The notes under the pieces are model-generated. The model searched no databases, had not been told where the DNA came from, and saw nothing but the letters and a program-made list of their open reading frames with translations. This document shows, piece by piece, positions 1 through 5,077 of a DNA stretch of 8,290 nt. The position numbers were made by a program, and so were the translations under genes. Position 1 is the first letter of the stretch; every line of letters begins with the position of its first letter. This stretch comes from Bacteroidia bacterium (GTDB lineage: Bacteria > Bacteroidota > Bacteroidia > Flavobacteriales > Flavobacteriaceae): positions 1-8,290 of the forward strand of contig JAHHLF010000251.1 in assembly GCA_018679315.1 (NCBI GenBank), written 5' to 3'.

Positions 1-311
1 GTATGTTCCAGGTCGTTTATGGCATCCTCATGCGTCATCTGATCGTATTCCGTATCAATTATAATATTCAATTTGGCACGGGAGATCGCGATGTCCACGG
101 AGCGTTTTCCATTCCACCACTCTAACATAGGAGAGATATCGGCTTGTTTTAGTCCATAATACAATTGAATTGCTTCTACTGGGGTATTATGTTTTTTGAT
201 CAAACCGTCTAATCGTTTCTTATGTTTACTGCAGAGGGGGACTTGGTAAGCTACCAGGGCTTCATTCAATTCACCGTCTTTAAGTTCTTTCTGGCATTCT
301 AAGCAGTTCAT
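1..311 (-). CDS. Partial small protein: N-terminal CxxC/CxxH motif plus degenerate DUF559/VSR-like nuclease-fold segment
   Basis: Reading leftward from an ATG at 311, the frame stays open for 103 codons to the window edge, so the C-terminus is missing. The N-terminus has C3-x2-C6 and C27-x2-H30, a plausible zinc-binding knuckle. It is followed by a TPVEAIQLYYGLK segment (residues 43-55) and then SVDIAISRAKLNIIID (71-86). I recognise this order from uncharacterised flavobacterial proteins with a DUF559/VSR-type PD-(D/E)XK fold, where the core usually reads like VDIAI...KxNIEVDGxxH. Here the Glu of the ExD pair is Ile84, the following Gly is Thr87, and the usual His position is Tyr or Asp (89-90). 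The catalytic centre therefore looks lost, although Asp73 and Asp86 remain. It is transcribed away from the transporter/5-oxoprolinase operon. Family assignment is from memory of the pattern; function is unknown. Confidence 0.6.
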   Translation of the reverse strand, partial: MNCLECQKELKDGELNEALVAYQVPLCSKHKKRLDGLIKKHNTPVEAIQLYYGLKQADISPMLEWWNGKRSVDIAISRAKLNIIIDTEYDQMTHEDAINDLEH

Positions 312-332
312 TAAGTAATTCGCAGGTTAAGA

Positions 333-361
333 TTTGTAATCGGGTATTGTTATTAGATTTG
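333..361 (+). promoter_or_regulatory. Candidate Bacteroidota-type promoter for the transporter/pxpABC operon
   Basis: TTTG at 333-336 and a perfect TAnnTTTG (TAGATTTG) at 354-361 are separated by 17 bp, within the spacing reported for flavobacterial -33/-7 elements. Transcription would start near 368, giving a leader of about 195 nt before the preferred ATG at 563. The GAAATGCA repeat cluster would then lie within the leader. A -7 box alone is a weak signal; its pairing with an upstream TTTG and its position in a divergent intergenic region raise the likelihood. Confidence 0.4.
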
Positions 362-421
362 GGTATAGATAACCGGAGTTTTGTTCGGATTAGTATGCAG
401 TATCGATGAATGACACCCCAC

Positions 422-474
422 TTTTAGACGAAATGCAATTTTTTAGATGAAATGCACAATCATGGTGCATTTCA
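422..474. promoter_or_regulatory. Cluster of GAAATGCA repeats with a 10-bp palindrome, candidate operator or leader hairpin
   Basis: TTTTAGACGAAATGCA (422-437) is repeated with one mismatch at 441-456 (TTTTAGATGAAATGCA), giving a 19-bp period. The second copy forms the left arm of a perfect inverted repeat, TGAAATGCAC (448-457) and GTGCATTTCA (465-474), with a 7-nt loop. There are thus three copies of the GAAATGCA half-site, at 430-437, 449-456 and, inverted, 466-473. This arrangement suits a dimeric transcription factor with an extra half-site. If transcription starts upstream, it could instead fold as an RNA hairpin. It lies 89 bp before the preferred transporter start, so the transporter/pxpABC operon is the likely target. 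The regulator is not identified. Confidence 0.5.
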
Positions 475-562
475 CCGATATTTTTCTTGGCACATCTCCG
501 CTCATAACATATCAGTTTCAGGCAATATTTACTACCTTTCACATCTACCAACCGGCATTTCT

Positions 563-1750
563 ATGTGGAGAAATATAGGACCAGGCGTGTTGATCGCGGC
601 TGCTTTTATTGGCCCGGGTACAGTTACAGTCTGTACGCTGGCTGGAGTTCAATTTGGTTATTCACTTCTTTGGGCTATGCTTTTAGCTATGATCGCTGCT
701 GTCGTTCTGCAGGAAATGGCAGCTCGGCTAGGGATAGTCACCCAGGAAGGCTTGGCAGCAAATATTAGAAAGGAATTAAAGACACCATGGGTACGCGTTC
801 TTGTCCTGGGCCTAATTCTCGCGGCTATCGTATTGGGAAATATGGCGTATGAAGCAGGGAATATTGGCGGGGCTACACTTGGCTTGGACGCCATGTTTGG
901 TACTGCTTATTCTGTCTTCTATCCCTGGTTAATCGGAGCTGTTGCTTTTACCTTATTATATATTGGCTCATATAAAACATTGGAAAAGGTGTTCGTTTTT
1001 CTTGTCATCCTGATGAGTTTGTCTTTTTTGATCACGGCCTTGCTGACGGCCCCCAACCTGATCAAAGTTGGTAAGGGCCTTCTTTTGCCTTCAGTTCCGG
1101 AGCAAGGCACACTCACTATTATCGCACTAATTGGCACCACCGTTGTCCCTTACAATTTATTTCTGCACGCTTCCCTGGTAAAAGAAAAATGGAAGGGCGC
1201 AGAAGCGCTTCAATCTGCTCGAAAGGATACCTTAATTACGATCTTCCTGGGAGGTATTGTTTCAATGGCTATCATTGTCGCAGCAGCTGCTATTCCCGGG
1301 AAAAGCATTACCTCGGCTATGGATCTAGCCCAGGGCCTTGAACCTTTATTTGGAAAAGGTGCGCGCTATGGCATGGGCATTGGACTCTTTGCAGCTGGAG
1401 TTACTTCTTCTATAACAGCTCCATTGGCCGCTGCCTACGTGACTACCAATTGCATGGGCTGGTCTACAGACATGAAGGATAGCAAATTCAGAAGTGTATG
1501 GATCCTGGTATTGCTTATTGGGGTGTTAACGCTCTCTTTTGATGTGAAACCCATTCAGGTGATCCAATTTGCACAGGTTGCTAATGGTATCGTACTTCCT
1601 CTAGTAGCCATATTTCTTTTGTGGATTGTAAACCGGAAACAAGTGATGGGCTTTACCCGTAATACGAAAGGTCAAAATATGCTGGCCATACTCGTCTTGT
1701 TGCTCATCATTTTCCTGGCGTCAAAAAGTGTACTAAAAGTCATAGGGTGA
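563..1750 (+). CDS. NRAMP-superfamily transporter with non-canonical substrate site, first gene of the 5-oxoprolinase operon
   Basis: An inner-membrane protein of 395 aa with about 11 hydrophobic segments and an NRAMP (SLC11, LeuT-fold) pattern. The first helix begins with IGPGVLIAAAFIGPGT (residues 5-20), followed by FGYSLLWA, then LQEMAARLGIVTQEGLA after helix 2, and a helix-6 segment GTTVVPYNLFLHASLV. Canonical metal transporters carry DPGN in helix 1 and MPH in helix 6; here these read GPGT (17-20) and VPY (195-197). The metal-coordinating Asp, Asn and Met are therefore all absent, and Mn/Fe transport is unlikely. A longer reading from ATG 452 adds 37 His-rich residues that do not look like NRAMP sequence and would include the palindrome, so I prefer ATG 563, directly before the conserved helix. 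The stop overlaps the pxpA start (TGATG). NRAMP-like genes also neighbour 5-oxoprolinase genes in Bacillus subtilis (ycsG beside ycsF, kipI and kipA), which suggests a role in 5-oxoproline or related uptake. That role is an inference. Confidence 0.88.
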   Translation: MWRNIGPGVLIAAAFIGPGTVTVCTLAGVQFGYSLLWAMLLAMIAAVVLQEMAARLGIVTQEGLAANIRKELKTPWVRVLVLGLILAAIVLGNMAYEAGNIGGATLGLDAMFGTAYSVFYPWLIGAVAFTLLYIGSYKTLEKVFVFLVILMSLSFLITALLTAPNLIKVGKGLLLPSVPEQGTLTIIALIGTTVVPYNLFLHASLVKEKWKGAEALQSARKDTLITIFLGGIVSMAIIVAAAAIPGKSITSAMDLAQGLEPLFGKGARYGMGIGLFAAGVTSSITAPLAAAYVTTNCMGWSTDMKDSKFRSVWILVLLIGVLTLSFDVKPIQVIQFAQVANGIVLPLVAIFLLWIVNRKQVMGFTRNTKGQNMLAILVLLLIIFLASKSVLKVIG

Positions 1751-2496
1751 TGGATCAAAAATTGCGAATCGATCTAAATTGTGATGTCGGCGAAGGCCAG
1801 GGAAACGAAGCCCAGTTATTTCCATTCATATCTTCATGTAACATAGCCTGTGGCGGCCATGCCGGGGATGCTGCAAGCATTCGGGAAATTCTCAGGTTAG
1901 CTGAACAACATCAGGTTAAAGTGGGGGCACATCCGTCTTATCCGGATCGCAAGAATTTTGGGCGTATTAGCTTGGATATAAAAGACGAGGCACTTAAGGC
2001 ATCTATTAAAAATCAGCTTTCGGAATTTTTTACGATCGCCCATGAAGAAAATATTCAGGTACACCACATTAAACCGCATGGCGCCCTATACAATGATATC
2101 GCCGGGAATGAGCAGCTTGCCGAACTATTCCTGACGGCTGCAGCCGATTATTTGCCTGGTTGCCAACTCTATGCCCCTTTCGGTTCTTGCATCGCGGAGT
2201 TAGCCCTCAATTCCGGAGTTGCTGTTTGTTTCGAAGCCTTTGCTGATCGAAACTACAATGAAAACCTTAGTTTGGTCTCCAGGAAACTGGCGAATGCCCT
2301 GATCACTGATCCTCAAACTATGACGGATCATGTATTACGGATGGTTAAAGAAAAACAAGTTCTAACGCTGGAAGGATCTCTTGTACCGATTCAGGCACAA
2401 ACTTTTTGCGTACACGGGGATACCCCTGATGCAGTTTCCCTGCTGGAGAAATTGCATACATTCTTAGAAAATGAACAGATAATGATTGGGTTATGA
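1750..2496 (+). CDS. pxpA: 5-oxoprolinase subunit A (LamB/YcsF family)
   Basis: Encodes a 248-aa protein, a normal length for the family. PxpA works with PxpB and PxpC as the cytosolic ATP-dependent 5-oxoprolinase that converts 5-oxo-L-proline to L-glutamate. The family signatures occur in order: DLNCDVGEG (residues 8-16), SCNIACGGHAGD (29-40), VGAHPSYPDRKNFGR (58-72), HIKPHGALYN (106-115), EAFADRNY (162-169) and FCVHGDTPDA (219-228). No expected motif is missing. The start is either GTG 1747 or ATG 1750. I choose ATG because it is the stronger codon and gives the usual TGATG overlap with the transporter stop at 1748-1750. The 3' end overlaps pxpB by 4 nt (ATGA), so translation is probably coupled. 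The older name LamB/YcsF does not imply lactam utilisation. Confidence 0.95.
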   Translation: MDQKLRIDLNCDVGEGQGNEAQLFPFISSCNIACGGHAGDAASIREILRLAEQHQVKVGAHPSYPDRKNFGRISLDIKDEALKASIKNQLSEFFTIAHEENIQVHHIKPHGALYNDIAGNEQLAELFLTAAADYLPGCQLYAPFGSCIAELALNSGVAVCFEAFADRNYNENLSLVSRKLANALITDPQTMTDHVLRMVKEKQVLTLEGSLVPIQAQTFCVHGDTPDAVSLLEKLHTFLENEQIMIGL

Positions 2497-3224
2497 CAGA
2501 TTTTAAGATCCAAATACAACCTCTCGGGCTTCACGCGTTGCTCATCAATTGGCCCGATAAGGTAGACGAGGCCATTTTGAAAGAGATGCTCAGACTGCGA
2601 GACATACTTGTTTTAGAAGGATATCATACACCTGAGTGGGATATCGTCATGGCATACAGATCACTTGCCCTTATCCACAATGCAGGGGCTATTAGTTATT
2701 TAGAAGAAAAAGTTAAGGTCGAAAAATATTTTTCTCAAGCCAAAGACAATGGTGAGATCGCATCTATGTGCTGGTATCTGCCAGTTTGCTATGATGAAGA
2801 GTTTGCCTTAGATCTGGATGAAGTGTGTGGTAAGCTTTCACTTTCTCAGGAATCACTTATCGATCTACATACATCTACGAATTATAGGGTTTACGGCATT
2901 GGTTTTGTACCGGGGTTTATGTACCTGGGGGGCCTGCCTGAACAACTCGAAAGCCCACGCCGGGAACATCCCAGGCCGTTGGTTTTACAAGGATCGGTTG
3001 GTCTTGCCGGGAAGCAGACAGGGATCTATCCCCAGGATTCTCCGGGAGGGTGGAATATCATAGGCAATTGCCCGATCCCTCTTTTTAGTTTGGCAGTAGA
3101 TCCCCCATGTTTTGTTTCTGTCGGGGATCAAATCCGGTTTTATGCTATTTCGAAGGCTGAACATGAATTGCGAAAAATTGAAGCGGAAGTAGGCGTGTAT
3201 AATCTTAAAAGCGAAGCGGTATGA
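2493..3224 (+). CDS. pxpB: 5-oxoprolinase subunit B (AHS1/KipI family)
   Basis: Encodes a 243-aa protein matching the AHS1 (KipI-like) domain along its whole length. Visible signatures are YLPVCYDEEFALDL (95-108), YRVYGIGFVPGFMYLG (131-146), the SPRR segment (154-157), GSVGLAGKQTGIYPQDSPGGW (starting at 167) and IIGNCPIPLF (189-198). This subunit pairs with PxpC; together with PxpA they hydrolyse 5-oxoproline using ATP. The ATG overlaps the pxpA stop (ATGA at 2493-2496) and its own stop overlaps the pxpC start in the same way, fitting a stoichiometric complex made from one mRNA. The same domain is fused to AHS2 in urea amidolyases and some allophanate-hydrolase-like proteins, but here it stands alone beside pxpA. 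A KipI-type sporulation-kinase inhibitor role is not expected in this non-sporulating group. Confidence 0.94.
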   Translation: MTDFKIQIQPLGLHALLINWPDKVDEAILKEMLRLRDILVLEGYHTPEWDIVMAYRSLALIHNAGAISYLEEKVKVEKYFSQAKDNGEIASMCWYLPVCYDEEFALDLDEVCGKLSLSQESLIDLHTSTNYRVYGIGFVPGFMYLGGLPEQLESPRREHPRPLVLQGSVGLAGKQTGIYPQDSPGGWNIIGNCPIPLFSLAVDPPCFVSVGDQIRFYAISKAEHELRKIEAEVGVYNLKSEAV

Positions 3225-4069
3225 TCAACGTGGTTCAGCCCGGTTTTTTTACAACTATCCAGGATATGGGTAGGTTTGGGTTACGACATTTTGGTGTGCC
3301 TGTATCCGGATGCATGGATAGGGATTCGGCACGTAAGGCAAACCTCCTGCTGGAAAATGACCCCTCAGATGCACTCCTCGAGATCACGATGACCGGACCG
3401 GAATTGATTTTTCAGCTAGCTACTTATATCACTATTACCGGCGCCCACTTCCCAGCCACAGTCAACTCAGTAGAAATCCCCCTGAATACAGTGGTCAAGA
3501 TAGAAGCAGAAGACCGCCTGCAATTTGGAAAACTGCAATCAGGTTTTAGAACTTACCTGGCCGTAAAGGGCGGAATTCAAACTGAAGAAATCTTGAATAG
3601 TCGCTCCTACTATAAACCGATCACCGTTCAAAACCGACTCAAGAAAGGGCAGGAATTGCAATGTGAAGCCTGGCCTGATTTTGATCCTAGGCTTTCCTCA
3701 TACCAGGTCGAAAAGGAAACCACGGCAAATCTACTGGCATTTCCAGGGCCTGAATTCGATATGCTGCAAGCTGAGCAAACAACCCAATTATGGAATTCTG
3801 AGTTTACGGTTGCCAAGGAAAATAATCGGATGGCCTATCAACTAGAGGAGGGGATCGGGAAACATTCGAAGACTATTCTCACTTCGGCTACATTGCCTGG
3901 AACGGTCCAGTACACTCCGGCAGGCAAACTGATCATTCTTATGCGGGATGCACAAACAACGGGCGGATACCCAAGGATCCTACAAATAAGGGAAAAATCC
4001 TTGAACAAACTAGCGCAACTTAAAACAGGGGATCGTTTCCGATTTAAGAAACAAGCGTACGAAGTTTAA
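3221..4069 (+). CDS. pxpC: 5-oxoprolinase subunit C (AHS2/KipA family)
   Basis: Encodes a 282-aa AHS2-domain protein, slightly shorter than many PxpC proteins of about 300 or more residues (from memory). The opening VVQPGFFTTIQDMGRFGLRHFGVPVSG (from residue 4) is the classical N-terminal signature, followed by MDRDSARKANLLLEN (32-46), ITMTGPEL (55-62), FRTYLAVKGGI (109-119), FPGPEFDML (174-182), NRMAYQLE (202-209) and GTVQYTPAGKLIILMRDAQTTGGYP (from 227). The NRMAYQLE segment differs slightly from the more usual RMGYRLEG. It is the last gene of the operon, with its ATG overlapping the pxpB stop by 4 nt. Its stop is only 5 bp from the stop of the convergent nitroreductase gene, so the operon must end here. 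Confidence 0.94.
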   Translation: MINVVQPGFFTTIQDMGRFGLRHFGVPVSGCMDRDSARKANLLLENDPSDALLEITMTGPELIFQLATYITITGAHFPATVNSVEIPLNTVVKIEAEDRLQFGKLQSGFRTYLAVKGGIQTEEILNSRSYYKPITVQNRLKKGQELQCEAWPDFDPRLSSYQVEKETTANLLAFPGPEFDMLQAEQTTQLWNSEFTVAKENNRMAYQLEEGIGKHSKTILTSATLPGTVQYTPAGKLIILMRDAQTTGGYPRILQIREKSLNKLAQLKTGDRFRFKKQAYEV

Positions 4070-4081
4070 CGCTTTTAAACT
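4063..4081. terminator. AT-rich palindrome spanning both convergent stop codons; weak bidirectional terminator candidate
   Basis: AGTTTAA (4063-4069) and TTAAACT (4075-4081) form a perfect 7-bp inverted repeat with a 5-nt loop (CGCTT). The TAA of pxpC lies in the left arm and the TAA of the nitroreductase gene in the right arm. The stem is AT-rich and lacks a long T tract on either side, so intrinsic termination would be weak. An alternative pairing, AAGCG (4053-4057) with CGCTT (4070-4074), is also possible. The position between two convergent genes is the main support. Confidence 0.3.
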
Positions 4082-4800
4082 CGCTTATACACATGCTCAA
4101 AAGGCACTCTGAACCGGGATCCGTATACACCATGGGGCTCGCGCACACCACAGCCGACAACCATATTGATCTCAGCTCCTGAGGGTAATCCCAGCGCTTT
4201 TTTGATCAGTAACGTATCACTGCCTTCCATTGGACAGGTGTCATAACCGATGGCTGCCATGGAGATCATAAAATTTTCAGCAGCCAAAGCTGCACTCTTG
4301 TGTGCGACGATGCGCATATCGGACAAGCGAACTTGTCTGTAGACAGGGCGAAAGAGACCAATTACATTAAAAATCATGTATTTAAGAAAGCCTAAAATGC
4401 CCAGGAAATCTACATAGATAGACGGGATCATCTTCTTGTAATAGTCAAAGACAAATTTCTTGCGATTGCTTTGGTCTTCCTTATCATTCTTTGCAAAACT
4501 AGCCTCCAGGAATTCAATATTCGCTTTGACTCTTTTCCGCCAAAGATCCTTGCGTGCCACTACGACCACAAGTTGTTCGGCTGTTTTCGCTGCAGGTTGG
4601 CCCATACATGCATGTACAAGCTTTTGCTTAACATCGGGGTCAGTTACCTGATAAAATTCCCATAATTGAAGATTACTGCTAGTTGGTGCCAGAACGGCAT
4701 TTTCTATGCAGGCTTTCACTTTTTCCGGATCAAGAGCTGTGTCTTTATATATCCGAACAGAACGCCGATAATTGATTGCTTCTGAAACTGTCTTTTCCAT
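4075..4800 (-). CDS. Nitroreductase-family flavoprotein (FMN-dependent, NAD(P)H oxidoreductase type)
   Basis: Encodes a 241-aa cytosolic protein with the nitroreductase fold signature. SEAINYRRSVRIYKD (6-20) contains the Arg-Arg-Ser FMN-phosphate contact typical of the family. LAPTSSNLQLWEFYQV (37-52) is the usual APSS.NxQPWxF-like loop with Leu in place of Pro. AAENFMISMAAIGYDTCPMEG (from 173) and VVGCGVREPHGVYGSRFRVP (from 214) form the C-terminal half. Between residues about 100 and 160 is a longer hydrophobic insert (VDFLGILGFLKYMIFNVIGLF, starting at 130). This may shape the substrate pocket or contact a membrane, but it is not clearly a transmembrane helix. The substrate cannot be told from sequence. 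The gene is convergent with pxpC and divergent from ilvD, so it is probably monocistronic with its own promoter. Confidence 0.88.
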   Translation of the reverse strand: MEKTVSEAINYRRSVRIYKDTALDPEKVKACIENAVLAPTSSNLQLWEFYQVTDPDVKQKLVHACMGQPAAKTAEQLVVVVARKDLWRKRVKANIEFLEASFAKNDKEDQSNRKKFVFDYYKKMIPSIYVDFLGILGFLKYMIFNVIGLFRPVYRQVRLSDMRIVAHKSAALAAENFMISMAAIGYDTCPMEGSDTLLIKKALGLPSGAEINMVVGCGVREPHGVYGSRFRVPFEHVYKRV

Positions 4801-4818
4801 AGGTGTTAATTACGAATG

Positions 4819-4850
4819 CAAAGAACGGTTACACACATGCATTACGCAAA
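4819..4850 (-). promoter_or_regulatory. Candidate promoter for the nitroreductase gene
   Basis: On the minus strand TTTG (4850-4847) is followed after 20 bp by GTTCTTTG (4826-4819). This matches nnTTTG of the TAnnTTTG consensus but lacks the TA. The spacing agrees with Bacteroidota -33/-7 elements, and the box ends 18 bp before the ATG at 4800, giving a short leader. The imperfect -7 box keeps confidence low. Confidence 0.35.
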
Positions 4851-4960
4851 TTTGAAATTTATTTCCCGGTTAATTTCAGATATGAATTTCAATATGAGAC
4901 TAAGTGAATATGATAATTCAATTAGACTTAACAATCTGATATACAGAATTTTAATATTGT

Positions 4961-5056
4961 ATGCCCTATCTTGAATCTGCCCTTATCATTCAGCCTGAAA
5001 ATGTACGGTTGTTGGAAGAGCTATCTTTGAAAGTACTTCCCCTGAAAGGCAAGTGA
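4961..5056 (+). CDS. 31-codon small ORF upstream of ilvD; leader peptide or antitoxin-like remnant
   Basis: An ATG at 4961 opens a 31-residue frame ending at TGA 5054-5056, 21 bp before ilvD; an in-frame TAA at 4952-4954 bounds it upstream. The peptide contains 8 Leu, 2 Ile and 2 Val, so 12 of 31 residues are the end products of the downstream pathway. That composition would suit a leader peptide, but there is no dense run of Ile/Val/Leu codons and no clear terminator/antiterminator pair. Alternatively the segment ALIIQPENVRLLEELSLKVL (7-26) resembles the short antitoxin-like proteins common in Bacteroidota (pattern LIIxPxNxxxLxxLxxxLK), so it could be a complete or decayed member. A candidate ilvD -7 box lies inside it, which argues against a leader role. 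Whether it is translated is unknown. Confidence 0.3.
   Translation: MPYLESALIIQPENVRLLEELSLKVLPLKGK
5022..5029 (+). promoter_or_regulatory. Candidate -7 box for the ilvD-ilvB operon
   Basis: TATCTTTG is a perfect TAnnTTTG match ending 48 bp before the ilvD ATG, implying a start near 5036 and a leader of about 42 nt. No TTG or TTTG sits 17-23 bp upstream, so the promoter would rely on the -7 box alone, and a chance match in a 277-bp region is possible. Confidence 0.35.
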
Positions 5057-5066
5057 ATCCGGGGAA
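5037..5066 (+). repeat. Short inverted repeat before ilvD
   Basis: TTCCCC (5037-5042) and GGGGAA (5061-5066) are perfect complements with an 18-nt loop containing the small-ORF stop. The right arm ends 11 bp before the ilvD ATG. No T tract follows, so this is not an intrinsic terminator. It could fold in the leader near the ribosome-loading region, but six pairs may be chance. Confidence 0.25.
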
Positions 5067-5077
5067 TATGTGCACGT

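Noticed and set aside
452..562. Longer N-terminus for the transporter starting at ATG 452
   Set aside because: The extra 37 residues are His-rich, do not resemble NRAMP N-termini, and overlap the palindrome and repeat; ATG 563 lies directly before the conserved first helix.
1747..1749. GTG start for pxpA
   Set aside because: ATG three bases later gives the normal N-terminus and a standard TGATG overlap; GTG cannot be fully excluded.
563..1750. Classical Mn/Fe transporter MntH
   Set aside because: The DPGN and MPH metal-binding motifs are replaced by GPGT and VPY.
2493..4069. Allophanate hydrolase or urea carboxylase subunits, or KipI/KipA sporulation regulators
   Set aside because: The AHS1 and AHS2 domains stand alone immediately after pxpA, the diagnostic 5-oxoprolinase arrangement; no amidase or biotin carboxylase domain is present.
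4951..5077. Classical transcription attenuator before ilvD
   Set aside because: No GC-rich terminator stem with T tract and no run of Ile/Val/Leu codons; only a short 6-bp inverted repeat is present.
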